Of a DNA stretch of 64,000 nt, positions 1 through 11,616 are shown piece after piece (the stretch's first letter is position 1; each line of letters opens with the position of its first letter). The DNA comes from Bacillota bacterium. GTDB lineage: Bacteria > Bacillota > Clostridia > Lachnospirales > Lachnospiraceae. The position numbers and the translations under genes are program-made. The notes beneath the pieces were generated by a model. That model was given only the letters and a program-made list of their open reading frames with translations. It was not told where the DNA came from and did no database searches. The stretch is taken from positions 24,972 to 88,971 of the forward strand of contig CABJAN010000014.1 of NCBI GenBank assembly GCA_902363515.1. The letters run 5' to 3'.

Positions 1-242
1 AACTTTTTGGGGAAATGATGAACAGCACCATTATGTCAGAAGCTTCCAGCCAGGTTGAACAGGCAGATGTTCTGCTTCTTCTTGGGACTTCTGTGGCATC
101 GGAAGTTTATTCCAAGTATTTGAATCATTTTGAGGGAAGATATCTGATTCTCATTCATAAGGAAAGACAATTTCTGGATGAACGGGCAGATCTGCTGATT
201 TTAGAAGAGCCAAGAAAGGTTCTTGAAAAGCTGAAATTTTAG
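1..242 (+). CDS. Sir2-family NAD-dependent protein deacylase, C-terminal fragment
   Basis: The gene enters from the left edge; its reading frame is open from base 3 and stops at 240-242. The visible residues begin LFGE, followed about 20 residues later by a hydrophobic strand ending in LGTSV. That FGE...GTS spacing is the NAD-binding end of the Sir2 Rossmann domain. The tail (ADLLILEEP then a short helix) fits the last strand and helix of sirtuins. Sirtuins remove acyl groups from lysines using NAD+ and release nicotinamide. The catalytic His and any zinc cysteines would lie outside the window, so activity cannot be judged. A strong hairpin terminator follows. Confidence 0.72.
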   Translation, partial: LFGEMMNSTIMSEASSQVEQADVLLLLGTSVASEVYSKYLNHFEGRYLILIHKERQFLDERADLLILEEPRKVLEKLKF

Positions 243-270
243 AAAACAGGGCGGTTCGCCAGAATAGCCA

Positions 271-317
271 AAGAAAAGATGGTTTATTAGATAATTAAAT
301 CATCTTTTCTTTTTTTG
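271..317 (+). terminator. Rho-independent terminator after the Sir2 gene
   Basis: The arms AAGAAAAGATG (271-281) and CATCTTTTCTT (301-311) pair perfectly around an AT-rich loop and run into a T tract. This separates the Sir2 gene from the ATP synthase operon. Confidence 0.85.
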
Positions 318-517
318 TTGCCCTGGACTATGGCAAAAAGTAACAAAATTTAAAAGAAAAATAAGGAAAAAAGAGTGAAAAATTAATGACAAAAAAATGA
401 CCTATACTAAACGGTATAGAAAAAGTGGAAAATTTCTCATAAAAAGAAAAGAAAACTTAAAAAAAATACAAGAAAAAATGACGAAATTTAGAGGTTTTTT
501 GAAGAACAAGAGAAAAA

Positions 518-546
518 TTGACAAATCAATTAAAGAGCAGTAATGT
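518..546 (+). promoter_or_regulatory. Promoter of the ATP synthase operon
   Basis: TTGACA (518-523) is followed after 17 bases by TAATGT (541-546). The interval 318-517 is extremely A-rich and holds no convincing gene; it has a small inverted repeat CTATAC/GTATAG at 402-419. The predicted start of transcription near 553 gives a leader of about 60 nt before atpB. Confidence 0.6.
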
Positions 547-611
547 GTTAAAGGAAATTAAAAGGAAAGGAGAAAACAAACATTCATTAACACAGAAAGG
601 GAGGATGTCCT

Positions 612-1301
612 ACGAACAGTTTAGCGGAACGTATTACGGAAGAACTTAACTGTGAGACCGTATTCACTATTCCCATCTTCGGCGGGATTCCGATAGGAGA
701 ATCTGTGGTTGTTACATGGATTATCATGGCGGCTCTCACACTACTGGCCATTGTGCTTGTCCGAAATCTGAAAGTAGAAAATCCGGGGAAAAAGCAGTTA
801 ATGCTGGAGTCATTTATTGGCTTTCTGGATGATTTTTTCACAGATATTTTGGGCAAAGAGGGCAGGAGATACATACCGTATCTGATTTCCACAGCTATTT
901 ACATCGGAGTGGCGAATCTTATTGGTTTGCTTGGCTTTAAGCCGCCTACTAAGGATTTGAACGTAACGGCAGCATTGTCCATTATGAGTCTTTTCCTTAT
1001 TTATTATTCAGGATTCCACAAAAAAGGAACCAGGGGGTTTCTGAAAAGCTTTGCAGAACCTATCCCCTTAGTAACTCCTATTAATATCATGGAGATTGCA
1101 ATCCGCCCCGTATCTTTATGTATGCGGTTGTTTGGTAACGTGATTGGATCTTTTGTTATTATGGAATTGCTGAAAACCATTATGCCGGCAATTTTGCCCA
1201 TTCCATTTAGTTTATATTTTGATGTTTTTGATGGTCTGATTCAGACCTATGTATTTGTTTTTTTAACCTCTCTCTTTATTAAAGAGCAGATAGAAGACTA
1301 A
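612..1301 (+). CDS. atpB: ATP synthase Fo subunit a (apparent ACG start)
   Basis: Subunit a forms the stationary half of the proton channel and is a polytopic membrane protein. The conserved Arg region is visible in MRLFGN, and the N-terminal block FTIPIFGGIPI before the first membrane segment is typical of the family. That block lies upstream of the first canonical start codon (GTG 705), so translation must begin earlier. The frame is open from 591, and the only position with a well-placed ribosome site (GGGAGG, 599-604) is ACG at 612-614, giving a sequence beginning NSLAERITEEL and 229 residues in all. Either ACG is used, ATG has mutated or been miscalled, or a shorter protein starts at GTG 705. 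The identity is certain; the start is not. Confidence 0.93.
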   Translation, partial: TNSLAERITEELNCETVFTIPIFGGIPIGESVVVTWIIMAALTLLAIVLVRNLKVENPGKKQLMLESFIGFLDDFFTDILGKEGRRYIPYLISTAIYIGVANLIGLLGFKPPTKDLNVTAALSIMSLFLIYYSGFHKKGTRGFLKSFAEPIPLVTPINIMEIAIRPVSLCMRLFGNVIGSFVIMELLKTIMPAILPIPFSLYFDVFDGLIQTYVFVFLTSLFIKEQIED

Positions 1302-1329
1302 AGTTTAAGAAGAAAAGGAGAAATGAATT

Positions 1330-1545
1330 ATGACAGCAGCAATCGGAGCAGCTATTGCAGTATTAACAGGTATTGGAGCAGGTATTGGTATTGGTATGGC
1401 AACCTCAAAAGCAGTTGAGTCTATTGCAAGACAGCCGGAAGCAGAGAGCAAAATCAGCAAAAACCTTCTGCTTGGATGTGCTTTGGCAGAGGCAACTGCT
1501 ATTTACGGTTTCGTTATCGCTTTGTTGATTATCCTGGTATTATAA
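1330..1545 (+). CDS. atpE: ATP synthase Fo subunit c (ring proteolipid)
   Basis: This 71-residue hairpin protein has two hydrophobic helices joined by the polar loop ARQPE (residues 33-37). The ion-carrying carboxylate is Glu54. In sodium-type rings a Gln sits in helix 1 and a Ser follows the Glu; here those positions are Ile21 and Ala55, so proton coupling is the better prediction. The gene has a clean AGGAG site and lies 28 bases after atpB. Confidence 0.96.
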   Translation: MTAAIGAAIAVLTGIGAGIGIGMATSKAVESIARQPEAESKISKNLLLGCALAEATAIYGFVIALLIILVL

Positions 1546-1576
1546 TTCATATTCAGAGAAAGGCAGGTGCAGGAAG

Positions 1577-2077
1577 GTGCTGAAATTAGGTTGGGACCTT
1601 GTCTGGACGATTATAAACCTGATTGTTCTTTATCTGTTGATGAAAAAATTCCTTATTGGACCGGTTATGGGGATTATGGAAAAAAGAAAAGCCTTAATCG
1701 CAGACCAGCTGGATCATGCAAAGGTTACCAATGAGCAGGCAGAAGCATTAAAAGGACAGTATGAGCAGGCATTATCTTCTGCAAGAGAAGAATCTGTTCA
1801 GATTATCCGGGATGCCAGAGCAGATGCAAAACAAATGAGCGAAGGTATTGTGAAAAATGCAAATCAGCAGGCAGCAAAAATCATAGAAACTGCAAAAGAA
1901 ACAGCCCGTCAGGAAAAGGAAAGCGCTATGCAGGGTGCAAAAACAGAAATTGCAGGGCTTGCCATGGAAGCAGCGAAAAAGCTGCTGGTGAGTGGCAGCA
2001 GTGAAACGGGAAACCAGATGCTCTATGATGAATTTTTAGCAAAAGCAGGTGATGCAAATGACACAGACCGCCATTAA
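1577..2077 (+). CDS. atpF: ATP synthase Fo subunit b (peripheral stalk)
   Basis: This 166-residue protein has one N-terminal membrane helix (residues about 7-25) and then a long Ala/Glu/Lys/Gln-rich helix that forms the dimeric stator stalk linking Fo to F1. The start is GTG at 1577 behind GCAGGAAG; no in-frame ATG lies before the membrane helix. The last 20 bases overlap atpH, consistent with translational coupling. Confidence 0.95.
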   Translation: MLKLGWDLVWTIINLIVLYLLMKKFLIGPVMGIMEKRKALIADQLDHAKVTNEQAEALKGQYEQALSSAREESVQIIRDARADAKQMSEGIVKNANQQAAKIIETAKETARQEKESAMQGAKTEIAGLAMEAAKKLLVSGSSETGNQMLYDEFLAKAGDANDTDRH

Positions 2078-2561
2078 TTATGCCAGAGTGCTCTATGAAC
2101 TATCTGTTTCACCAGAGAGCGTCCGGGAGGCAGAAAAAATGATAAAAGAGACACCACAGCTTTTACACACCCTTGAAAGTCCTGTGGTGCCTCTTTCACA
2201 GAAAGAAAAGGCAATTCAACGAATCTTTGCAAAAGACCTGGAAAACTTTGTCTGTGTACTGTGCAGGTACGGACATGTAGAGCTTTTGCCGGAGATTTTC
2301 AGAGCATATCAGGAATATTATAACGAACAGAAACACATTTTAAATGCAGCGCTGTACTATGTAGTTCTTCCGTCTGAAACACAGTTGGAGGGAATCAAGG
2401 CGTTTCTTAGAAAACAATATGGTACAGAAGATGTAGAACTGAAATTTATTGAAGATAAAAGCCTGGTGGGAGGATTTGTACTCCGCATCAAAGACCAGGA
2501 ATTTGATTACAGCTTAAAAGGCCGTATCAATGCATTACAACAAAAATTAATCTGGAGGTGA
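2058..2561 (+). CDS. atpH: ATP synthase F1 subunit delta
   Basis: The delta (OSCP) subunit joins the stator stalk to the top of the alpha3beta3 head. The protein starts [14 protein letters not shown], the usual N-terminal helix of the family, and ends in a C-terminal domain with [18 protein letters not shown] 2049, ATG 2052 and ATG 2058 are all in frame; 2058 is chosen for its spacing behind AGCAGGTG. It overlaps atpF by 20 bases, and its stop TGA lies within the ribosome site of atpA. Confidence 0.93.
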   Translation: MTQTAINYARVLYELSVSPESVREAEKMIKETPQLLHTLESPVVPLSQKEKAIQRIFAKDLENFVCVLCRYGHVELLPEIFRAYQEYYNEQKHILNAALYYVVLPSETQLEGIKAFLRKQYGTEDVELKFIEDKSLVGGFVLRIKDQEFDYSLKGRINALQQKLIWR

Positions 2562-2566
2562 ACGGT

Positions 2567-4075
2567 TTGAGTTCAATCAATTCAGAAGAAATTATTTCCA
2601 TTCTGAAAGAAGAAATCCAAAATTTCGATACCACAGCAGGCGTAAAAGAAGTGGGAAATGTCATCTGGGTAGGCGATGGAATTGCAACTGTTTACGGGAT
2701 TGACCATGCCATGTACGGCGAAATAGTCACCTTTGAAAATGGTGTCAAGGGAATGGTACAGGACATTAAGAGAAATGAAATCGGTGTTATCATTTTCGGA
2801 AAGGACACAGGAATCAAAGAGGGAACCAAGGTGGTTCGTACAAAGAAACGGGCAGGAATTCCTGTAGGCGAAGGCTTTGTGGGAAGAATTGTAGATGCTC
2901 TTGGGGCTCCTATTGACGGAAAAGGAGAAATTTTGGCAGAAGATTACCGCCCTATTGAGCAGGAGGCTCCCGGCATTATTGACCGTAAATCTGTGTCTGT
3001 TCCTATGGAAACAGGTATTCTGGCAATCGACTCCATGTTCCCCATTGGCCGGGGACAGCGTGAGCTGATTATCGGAGACCGTCAGACAGGAAAGACTTCC
3101 ATTGCCATTGACACCATCCTGAATCAGAAGGGCAAGGATGTGATGTGTATCTATGTGGCAATCGGACAGAAGGCATCCACAGTAGCCAAACTGGTGGGAA
3201 CACTGGAAAAATACGGGGCAATGGAATATACTACGGTATTTTCCGCAACAGCCAGTGACTGCGCGCCTTTGCAGTACATTGTTCCTTATTCCGGAACTGC
3301 TCTGGCAGAATACTTTATGTACAAAGGGAAAGATGTGCTGATTGTATATGACGATTTATCAAAACATGCAGTGGCATACCGCGCGCTTTCTCTTCTTCTG
3401 GAGCGTTCTCCCGGACGTGAGGCTTATCCTGGAGATGTATTTTACTTACATTCCAGACTTCTGGAACGTTCCAGCCGTTTAAGTGAAGAGGCAGGAGGCG
3501 GCTCTATTACAGCCCTTCCGATTATTGAAACCCAGGCAGGAGACGTATCTGCCTATATTCCTACAAACGTTATTTCTATTACCGACGGACAGATTTTCCT
3601 GGAAAGTGATTTGTTCAATGCAGGTGTCCGCCCGGCGGTGAATGTAGGACTTTCCGTATCCCGTGTCGGTGGTGCAGCCCAGACCAAGGCCATGAAAAAA
3701 GCATCCGGAAGTATGCGTATTGACCTGGCACAGTACAGGGAAATGGAAGTGTTCACCCAGTTTTCCTCAGATTTGGATGACTCTACCAAAGCATTGCTGG
3801 ATTACGGAAAATGTCTTATGGAGCTGTTAAAGCAGCCTCTTTGCAGACCGCTGGCCTCTCATGAACAGGTGATTACCCTGTGGGTGGCAACCCATAAGGT
3901 AATGTGTGATGTGCCGGTAAAAGAAGTAAAGAAATTCCAGATGGATATGCTGGAATACTTTGATGCAAGACATCCGGAAATCAGGGAAGAAATCAATGAG
4001 AAAAAAGTTCTTTCTGAGGAATTAGGCGAGAAGATTCTGAAAGCAGCCGAGGAATTTAAGAACAGGAACAGGTGA
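2567..4075 (+). CDS. atpA: ATP synthase F1 subunit alpha
   Basis: This is the non-catalytic nucleotide-binding subunit of the F1 hexamer. The P-loop GDRQTGKT lies near residue 170, and the family signature [13 protein letters not shown] is present. Length (about 502 residues) is normal. GTG 2558 is also in frame, but it lies inside the ribosome site GGAGGTG. TTG 2567, six bases downstream, is the better start and gives the N-terminus [12 protein letters not shown]. The stop at 4075 is four bases before atpG. Confidence 0.96.
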   Translation: MSSINSEEIISILKEEIQNFDTTAGVKEVGNVIWVGDGIATVYGIDHAMYGEIVTFENGVKGMVQDIKRNEIGVIIFGKDTGIKEGTKVVRTKKRAGIPVGEGFVGRIVDALGAPIDGKGEILAEDYRPIEQEAPGIIDRKSVSVPMETGILAIDSMFPIGRGQRELIIGDRQTGKTSIAIDTILNQKGKDVMCIYVAIGQKASTVAKLVGTLEKYGAMEYTTVFSATASDCAPLQYIVPYSGTALAEYFMYKGKDVLIVYDDLSKHAVAYRALSLLLERSPGREAYPGDVFYLHSRLLERSSRLSEEAGGGSITALPIIETQAGDVSAYIPTNVISITDGQIFLESDLFNAGVRPAVNVGLSVSRVGGAAQTKAMKKASGSMRIDLAQYREMEVFTQFSSDLDDSTKALLDYGKCLMELLKQPLCRPLASHEQVITLWVATHKVMCDVPVKEVKKFQMDMLEYFDARHPEIREEINEKKVLSEELGEKILKAAEEFKNRNR

Positions 4076-4079
4076 TAAG

Positions 4080-4973
4080 ATGGCAAGTGCAAAAGAAATA
4101 CAAAGTCGTATGAAAAGCATCCAGGACACCATGAAGATTACCAGTGCCATGTATATGATTTCATCTTCCAAGCTGAAAAAGGCAAAAAAGACCCTGGCAG
4201 ATACGGAACCTTATTTCTATTCTCTTCAGTCTGCCATTGGGCGTGTTCTGCGTCATATGGATGATACAGAACACCGATATTTTGACGAGCGGCCGGAAAT
4301 TGAGCCACAGGACAGAAAAATCGGATACATTGTAGTGTCTGCAGATAAAGGTCTGGCAGGCGCTTACAATCACAATGTCTTTCGGATTGCCGAGGAATGT
4401 ATGGAAAAAAACAGCCGATGCCAGTTGTTTGTGCTGGGAGAGGTAGGAAGACAGTATTTCTATAAGAAAGGTGTAGATGTGGATACGAATTTCCGCTTTA
4501 CGGTACAGAAGCCTACCATGCACAGGGCGCGGGTGATTTCAGAAAAGATGATTGCCATGTATCTGGAAGGCCAGTTAGACGAGGTGCATATTATTTACAC
4601 GCGTATGGTAAATGCTGCCACCATGGTCGCAGAAAAAGAACAGTTACTTCCTTTGAAGAAGATGACCTTTGCTACCCAGGCCCAGCTTCTGGCAGATATG
4701 CACCAGGAAGAAATCGAAATGGTTCCTTCCGCAGATGAGGTATTAAACAGTATTGTTCCCAATTACCTCAGAGGTATGATTTACGGATGTCTGGTAGAAT
4801 CTTATGCCAGTGAACACAATTCCAGAATGATGGCCATGGATGCGGCAACATCCAGTGCAAAAGATATGTTAAAAGATTTATCTATAAAATATAACCGTGT
4901 GCGCCAGGCTGCCATAACCCAGGAAATTACAGAGGTTATCAGCGGGGCGAAAGCACAGAAAAAGAAATTGTAG
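4080..4973 (+). CDS. atpG: ATP synthase F1 subunit gamma (rotor shaft)
   Basis: Gamma is the central shaft that transmits rotation to the catalytic head. The N-terminal helix contains IQSRMKSIQDTMKIT, and the C-terminal helix contains YNRVRQAAITQEITEV; both are diagnostic. The middle Rossmann-like domain holds SADKGLAGAYN. Length (297 residues) is normal. It sits between atpA and atpD in the standard order. Confidence 0.96.
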   Translation: MASAKEIQSRMKSIQDTMKITSAMYMISSSKLKKAKKTLADTEPYFYSLQSAIGRVLRHMDDTEHRYFDERPEIEPQDRKIGYIVVSADKGLAGAYNHNVFRIAEECMEKNSRCQLFVLGEVGRQYFYKKGVDVDTNFRFTVQKPTMHRARVISEKMIAMYLEGQLDEVHIIYTRMVNAATMVAEKEQLLPLKKMTFATQAQLLADMHQEEIEMVPSADEVLNSIVPNYLRGMIYGCLVESYASEHNSRMMAMDAATSSAKDMLKDLSIKYNRVRQAAITQEITEVISGAKAQKKKL

Positions 4974-6383
<1,410 letters not shown>

Positions 6384-6408
6384 CAAAAACAGTAAGGAGT
6401 GAAGGCAT

Positions 6409-6819
6409 ATGAATACCTTTGGCTTAAATGTCATTGCCAGTGATAAAGACTTTTATCATGGCAGAGGAAAATCAATCTCACTTCCTGCAAAGGATGGCGC
6501 CATCACCATACTGGCTCATCATGCGGATATGATGGTTGCCATTGTTCCGGGAGAAATGCGTATTCAGACAGAGGACGATACCTGGTATACTGCTATTGTG
6601 GGCGGTGGTTTTGCACAGATTATTAACAATCGTGTTACCGTACTGGCAGACAGTATTGAAAAACCGGAGGATATTGACTTAAAGCGCGCGCAGGATGCCA
6701 AGGAACGTGCAGAGGAGCAGCTCCGTCAGAAACAGAGCCAGCAGGAATATTATGTCTCTAAGGCATCTCTGGCAAGAGCCATGGCCAGAATGAAAGCTGC
6801 CAGGGATAAGGGTATTTAA
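6409..6819 (+). CDS. atpC: ATP synthase F1 subunit epsilon
   Basis: Epsilon sits at the foot of the rotor and can restrain ATP hydrolysis. Residues 1-85 form the beta-sandwich (FYHGRGKSISLPAKDG, GGGFAQI), and a C-terminal helical pair follows, rich in Arg, Glu and Ala. At 136 residues it is a normal length. It is the last gene of the operon and is followed by a strong terminator. Confidence 0.94.
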   Translation: MNTFGLNVIASDKDFYHGRGKSISLPAKDGAITILAHHADMMVAIVPGEMRIQTEDDTWYTAIVGGGFAQIINNRVTVLADSIEKPEDIDLKRAQDAKERAEEQLRQKQSQQEYYVSKASLARAMARMKAARDKGI

Positions 6820-6824
6820 AAATA

Positions 6825-6873
6825 AAAAGCTGTTGTATGGAATTTTTCAATATTTCATACAGCAGCTTTTTTT
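6825..6873 (+). terminator. Terminator of the ATP synthase operon
   Basis: AAAAGCTG-TTGTATG pairs with CATA-CAGCAGCTTTT around an AT-rich loop and ends in seven T residues. Confidence 0.85.
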
Positions 6874-6931
6874 GAAACTATTAATTGTGGTTATGGATTG
6901 CATACTAATTAGTTATAACGTCCGGATTGCA

Positions 6932-6960
6932 TTGACAAAGCCTGAAATAGTTGATAAAAT
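6932..6960 (+). promoter_or_regulatory. Promoter of ilvN-ilvC
   Basis: TTGACA (6932-6937), a 17-base spacer and TAAAAT (6955-6960). The predicted leader is only about 35 nt, too short for a T-box or peptide attenuator, so any amino-acid control must act through a DNA-binding protein. Confidence 0.75.
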
Positions 6961-7002
6961 TACAAAAAAGTTAGCCAAAACAGGCATGGGAGAAGGTGTT
7001 GT

Positions 7003-7533
7003 ATGAGTAGTACAAACAAGAGGATTCTATCCATTCTGGTTGAGAATACAGCCGGTGTGTTAAGCCGGGTTTCCGGGCTGTTCAGCCGCCGGGGATACAA
7101 TATTGACAGTTTATCTGCAGGAATTACCACAGATCCCAACTATACCCGTATGACTGTGGTATGCAGAGGAGACGATTTGATTCTGGAGCAGATTACCAGA
7201 CAGGTGGAGAAGCTGGAAGATGTGCTTTCTGTTAAGGTTTTAAGAGATGACCAGAGTGTTACCAGAGAACTGATGCTGGTGAAGGTAAAGGTGTTGCCGG
7301 AGCAAAGAGCAGGTGTTACGGCGATTGTAGATATTTTCAGAGCCAACATTATTGACGTTGGAAAAGAGTCCATGATTATTGAGCTTACCGGAAACAAGTC
7401 CAAGCTGGAGGCATTTATTGATTTGCTGGACGGCTATGAGATTCTGGAAATTGCCAGAACCGGTATTGCAGGACTTTCCAGAGGTTCCGATGATATTTTT
7501 TATCCTTCCCAAGAGGATGAAGAATTTTATTAA
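7003..7533 (+). CDS. ilvN: Acetolactate synthase regulatory (small) subunit
   Basis: This is the ACT-domain regulatory partner of acetolactate synthase, which gives valine feedback control to the first common step of branched-chain synthesis. The N-terminal ACT domain reads ILVENTAGVLSRVSGLFSRR, followed by the second regulatory domain; the length (176 residues) is usual. The catalytic gene ilvB, often placed directly upstream, is not in this window. It starts at ATG 7003 and is followed after 31 bases by ilvC. Confidence 0.93.
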   Translation: MSSTNKRILSILVENTAGVLSRVSGLFSRRGYNIDSLSAGITTDPNYTRMTVVCRGDDLILEQITRQVEKLEDVLSVKVLRDDQSVTRELMLVKVKVLPEQRAGVTAIVDIFRANIIDVGKESMIIELTGNKSKLEAFIDLLDGYEILEIARTGIAGLSRGSDDIFYPSQEDEEFY

Positions 7534-7552
7534 ACATAGAATACAAAATTAG

Positions 7553-8578
<1,026 letters not shown>

Positions 8579-8594
8579 AGATAAACAGAAAAAT

Positions 8595-8643
8595 GAGACG
8601 GATACGATTCCGGCGAATTTGCCAGAATCATATCCGTCTTCCT
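8595..8643 (+). terminator. Hairpin after ilvC
   Basis: GACGGATACGATTCCGGC pairs with GCCAGAATCATATCCGTC with a few wobble pairs. The T tract is short. It lies between ilvC and the convergent LysR gene and may serve both. Confidence 0.7.
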
Positions 8644-8673
8644 CATATGGACGTTATGAGACAACTTATTTTT

Positions 8674-9594
8674 TTAAGAACGATTTTGATAGAATTCTAT
8701 AAATTCTTTTATAGCAGAAGTCTGCTGAATATTTTCCTGATAAACAAATCCGATTTCCCGTTTATTCATGGGAGCCTCCAGGGGGATTTCCACCAGGCTT
8801 CCCTCTGCTAATTCCTTTTCTACAAACTGCCGGATGACACAGGCTACCCCCAGTCCCACCTTGGCAAATTCAATGAGCAAATCCATGGTAGATACTTCCA
8901 GTAAATTATTGGACTCTATATGATATAGAGTAAGGTAATCGTCAATAAACTGGCGGGTCATATTTTCTTTATCCAGAAGCATTAAGGTAGCAGATTTTAA
9001 AATCTCTTCAGAAGAAGAGAGAACAGGACTTTTTTTCTGGTGACTGGTACGCAGAGAAAGATTCTCTAAATAAGAAGCAGTACTGACAAAAATGTCCTCA
9101 ATTTCCCCAAGAGAATCAAAATGTGCATGGGGAAGCCGCTCCGGGCGTCCGATGAGTCCAAGATCAATTTTATTTTCTTTTAAAAGCTGCAGCGTGTGAT
9201 TGGTGGACTGGCATTCAATGGTAATGCGTACATGAGGATGGGCTGCAATAAAATCCTTCAGATAGGGCAGAAGCATATATTTGCACAAAGTGGTGGAGAC
9301 CCCGATATGCAGATGGCCAATGCCCAGGTCATTGATTTTCTTTAGCTGGGATTCTCCCATCTGGAGAGAATAGAAAGCGCTCTGTACATATCCATATAGC
9401 ACCTCTCCTTCCTCCGTAAGCTGTACCCCTCTGGAATTTCTGGAGAACAGTGTGACATCCAGGCTTTGTTCCAGCTTGCGTATGGATTTGCTGATGGCAG
9501 GCTGGCTGATAAAGAGTTCAGAAGCTGCCCTGGAAATATTACCGGTATTAGCAACTGTATAAAAGACTTTATAAAGAGACAGATTTTGATCCAT
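8674..9594 (-). CDS. LysR-family transcriptional regulator, probably of leuCD
   Basis: The protein has an N-terminal winged helix-turn-helix (residues about 5-62, with AASELFISQPAISKSIRKLE) and a substrate-binding-like effector domain, about 306 residues in total. The start at 9594 is preferred over 9615 because AGGAAAGG stands just before it. It is divergent from leuC with about 130 bases between starts, the classical arrangement for a LysR protein that controls its neighbour. The effector is not known from sequence; a leucine-pathway intermediate is an inference. Confidence 0.88.
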   Translation of the reverse strand: MDQNLSLYKVFYTVANTGNISRAASELFISQPAISKSIRKLEQSLDVTLFSRNSRGVQLTEEGEVLYGYVQSAFYSLQMGESQLKKINDLGIGHLHIGVSTTLCKYMLLPYLKDFIAAHPHVRITIECQSTNHTLQLLKENKIDLGLIGRPERLPHAHFDSLGEIEDIFVSTASYLENLSLRTSHQKKSPVLSSSEEILKSATLMLLDKENMTRQFIDDYLTLYHIESNNLLEVSTMDLLIEFAKVGLGVACVIRQFVEKELAEGSLVEIPLEAPMNKREIGFVYQENIQQTSAIKEFIEFYQNRS

Positions 9595-9724
9595 AAACCT
9601 TTCCTTTCCTGACATTTCTTTGCTTTATAAATAAAAGTTATGTCTGTCATGTGTTATATGTATTTCTATTATAACAAAACCTGTGGTAAAATGGCAATAG
9701 TAGAAAACTTAGGAGGCGGAAGCT

Positions 9725-10993
9725 ATGGGAATGACAATGACGCAGAAGATTCTTGCCGCACATGCGGGATTAGATAAAGTAGAAGCAGGACAGTTGATTG
9801 AGGCGGATTTAGATTTGGTACTTGGAAATGATATTACTTCCCCTGTCGCAATTCATGAGATGGATAAAATGACAGTAGATACTGTCTTTGATAAAGAAAA
9901 AGTGGCGTTGGTTATGGATCATTTTATTCCGAATAAGGACATTAAATCAGCAGAACATTGCAAATGTGTGCGGGAATTTGCCTGCCGCCATGAGATTAAA
10001 AATTATTTTGACGTAGGGGAAATGGGAATTGAGCATGCCCTGTTGCCGGAAAAAGGACTTACCGTAGCCGGAGATGTGATTATCGGCGCGGATTCTCATA
10101 CCTGTACCTATGGGGCATTAGGCGCTTTTTCCACAGGTGTGGGAAGTACCGATATGGCAGCCGGAATGGCTACCGGCAAAGCCTGGTTTAAGGTTCCATC
10201 TGCCATTAAGTTTAATCTGGTGGGAAAACCGGCGAAGTGGGTCAGCGGAAAAGACGTGATTTTACATATTATCGGTATGATTGGCGTGGATGGGGCTTTG
10301 TATAAATCCATGGAATTTGTGGGAGAGGGCATTAAAAATCTCACCATGGATGACCGCTTTACCATTGCAAATATGGCTATTGAAGCAGGTGGAAAGAATG
10401 GTATTTTCCCTGTGGATGAAGCAGCCATTGCCTATATGGAGGAACATTCCAAACGTCCGTATCAAATTTATGAAGCGGATGAAGATGCTGTTTATGATGA
10501 AGAATATACCATTGATTTAAGTACCCTGAAATCCACAGTTTCTTTCCCACATCTTCCATCCAATACAAGAACCATGGACCAGATTACAGAGGATGTAGTC
10601 ATTGACCAGGCTGTGATTGGTTCCTGTACCAATGGGCGAATTGACGATCTGCGCTGTGCGGCAGAGATTTTAAAGAGCCGGAAAGTGAAAAAAGGAGTGC
10701 GCTGTATTGTGATTCCTGCTACTCAGAAGATTTATCTTCAGGCAATGGAAGAAGGGCTTTTGAAAATCTTTATTGAAGCAGGGGCAGTGGTAAGTACACC
10801 TACCTGTGGACCTTGTCTGGGGGGCTATATGGGTATTCTGGCAGAAGGCGAGCGGTGTATTTCTACCACTAACCGCAATTTTGTGGGACGTATGGGACAT
10901 GTGAAATCAGAAGTTTATCTGGCAAGTCCTGCAGTAGCGGCAGCCAGTGCAGTCACCGGAAAAATTTCTGCGCCGGCAGAGCTTGGATTATAG
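9725..10993 (+). CDS. leuC: 3-isopropylmalate dehydratase large subunit
   Basis: With LeuD this aconitase-like enzyme isomerises 2-isopropylmalate to 3-isopropylmalate in leucine synthesis. The three iron-sulfur cysteines are in GSCTNGR (Cys301) and PTCGPC (Cys361, Cys364); the substrate segment [11 protein letters not shown] is also present. At 422 residues it is the shorter archaeal/clostridial LeuC type. It begins at ATG 9725 behind AGGAGG and lies 12 bases before leuD. The leuB gene is not in the window. Confidence 0.95.
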   Translation: MGMTMTQKILAAHAGLDKVEAGQLIEADLDLVLGNDITSPVAIHEMDKMTVDTVFDKEKVALVMDHFIPNKDIKSAEHCKCVREFACRHEIKNYFDVGEMGIEHALLPEKGLTVAGDVIIGADSHTCTYGALGAFSTGVGSTDMAAGMATGKAWFKVPSAIKFNLVGKPAKWVSGKDVILHIIGMIGVDGALYKSMEFVGEGIKNLTMDDRFTIANMAIEAGGKNGIFPVDEAAIAYMEEHSKRPYQIYEADEDAVYDEEYTIDLSTLKSTVSFPHLPSNTRTMDQITEDVVIDQAVIGSCTNGRIDDLRCAAEILKSRKVKKGVRCIVIPATQKIYLQAMEEGLLKIFIEAGAVVSTPTCGPCLGGYMGILAEGERCISTTNRNFVGRMGHVKSEVYLASPAVAAASAVTGKISAPAELGL

Positions 10994-11005
10994 GAGGAAA
11001 GACAC

Positions 11006-11491
11006 ATGAAAGCAAGTGGAATGGTTTTTAAATATGGAGATAATGTAGATACCGATGTGATTATTCCTGCAAGATATCTGAATTCCTCAAATCCTGCAGA
11101 ACTGGCTACCCATTGCATGGAAGATATTGATAAGGAGTTTGTGAAAAAGGTAAACAAAGGTGATATCATTGTGGCAGAGAAAAACTTTGGCTGCGGTTCT
11201 TCCAGAGAACATGCGCCCATTGCCATAAAAGCAGCAGGAGTCAGCTGCGTCATTGCAGAGACCTTTGCCAGAATTTTTTACCGCAATGCCATTAATATTG
11301 GACTGCCTATTATTGAATGTCCGGACGCCTCCAGGGGCATTGAGGCGGGAGATGAGGTAGAGGTGGACTTTGACAGTGGAATCATTACTAATAAGACAAA
11401 AGGAACCAGCTTCAAAGGCCAGGCATTTCCTGAATTTATGCAGAAAATCATTAGGGCAGAAGGCCTGGTAAATTATATTAACGGAAAATAA
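11006..11491 (+). CDS. leuD: 3-isopropylmalate dehydratase small subunit
   Basis: LeuD is the swivelling small subunit of isopropylmalate isomerase. The conserved motif [15 protein letters not shown] is near the N-terminus, and CGSSREHAP is the substrate-binding turn. Its 161 residues match the short LeuD that pairs with the short LeuC here. It has an AGGAGG site and is followed by a GC-rich terminator. Confidence 0.95.
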   Translation: MKASGMVFKYGDNVDTDVIIPARYLNSSNPAELATHCMEDIDKEFVKKVNKGDIIVAEKNFGCGSSREHAPIAIKAAGVSCVIAETFARIFYRNAINIGLPIIECPDASRGIEAGDEVEVDFDSGIITNKTKGTSFKGQAFPEFMQKIIRAEGLVNYINGK

Positions 11492-11501
11492 AAAGCAGAG
11501 G

Positions 11502-11556
11502 GCTGCCGCAGAAAGCATATCATGTCATAGGTGATTGCTTCCTGCGGCAGCTTTTC
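11502..11556 (+). terminator. Terminator of leuCD
   Basis: GCTGCCGCAG(A)AAGCA pairs with TGCTTCCTGCGGCAGC around a loop that includes CATGTCATAG, followed by TTTTCTT. Confidence 0.85.
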
Positions 11557-11616
11557 TTGCTAAAAACAGATTTACCTGATATGATAATAAAAAACAAGAA
11601 AAGGATACGATAAAAT

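Noticed and set aside
398..543. 48-codon reading frame rich in Lys, Arg and Ile ahead of the ATP synthase promoter
   Set aside because: The composition only reflects the A-rich DNA, there is no ribosome site, and the frame runs through the predicted operon promoter.
605..649. 14-codon ATG frame overlapping the start of atpB
   Set aside because: The ATG abuts GGGAGG with no spacing, so initiation is unlikely; the conserved product is in another frame.
587..892. Minus-strand frames inside the ATP synthase, leu, phe and leuS genes
   Set aside because: They are antisense shadows of strongly conserved genes with no ribosome sites.
6961..7002. Attenuator or T-box ahead of ilvN
   Set aside because: The leader is only about 35 nt and shows neither a T-box core nor a leader peptide with branched-chain codons.
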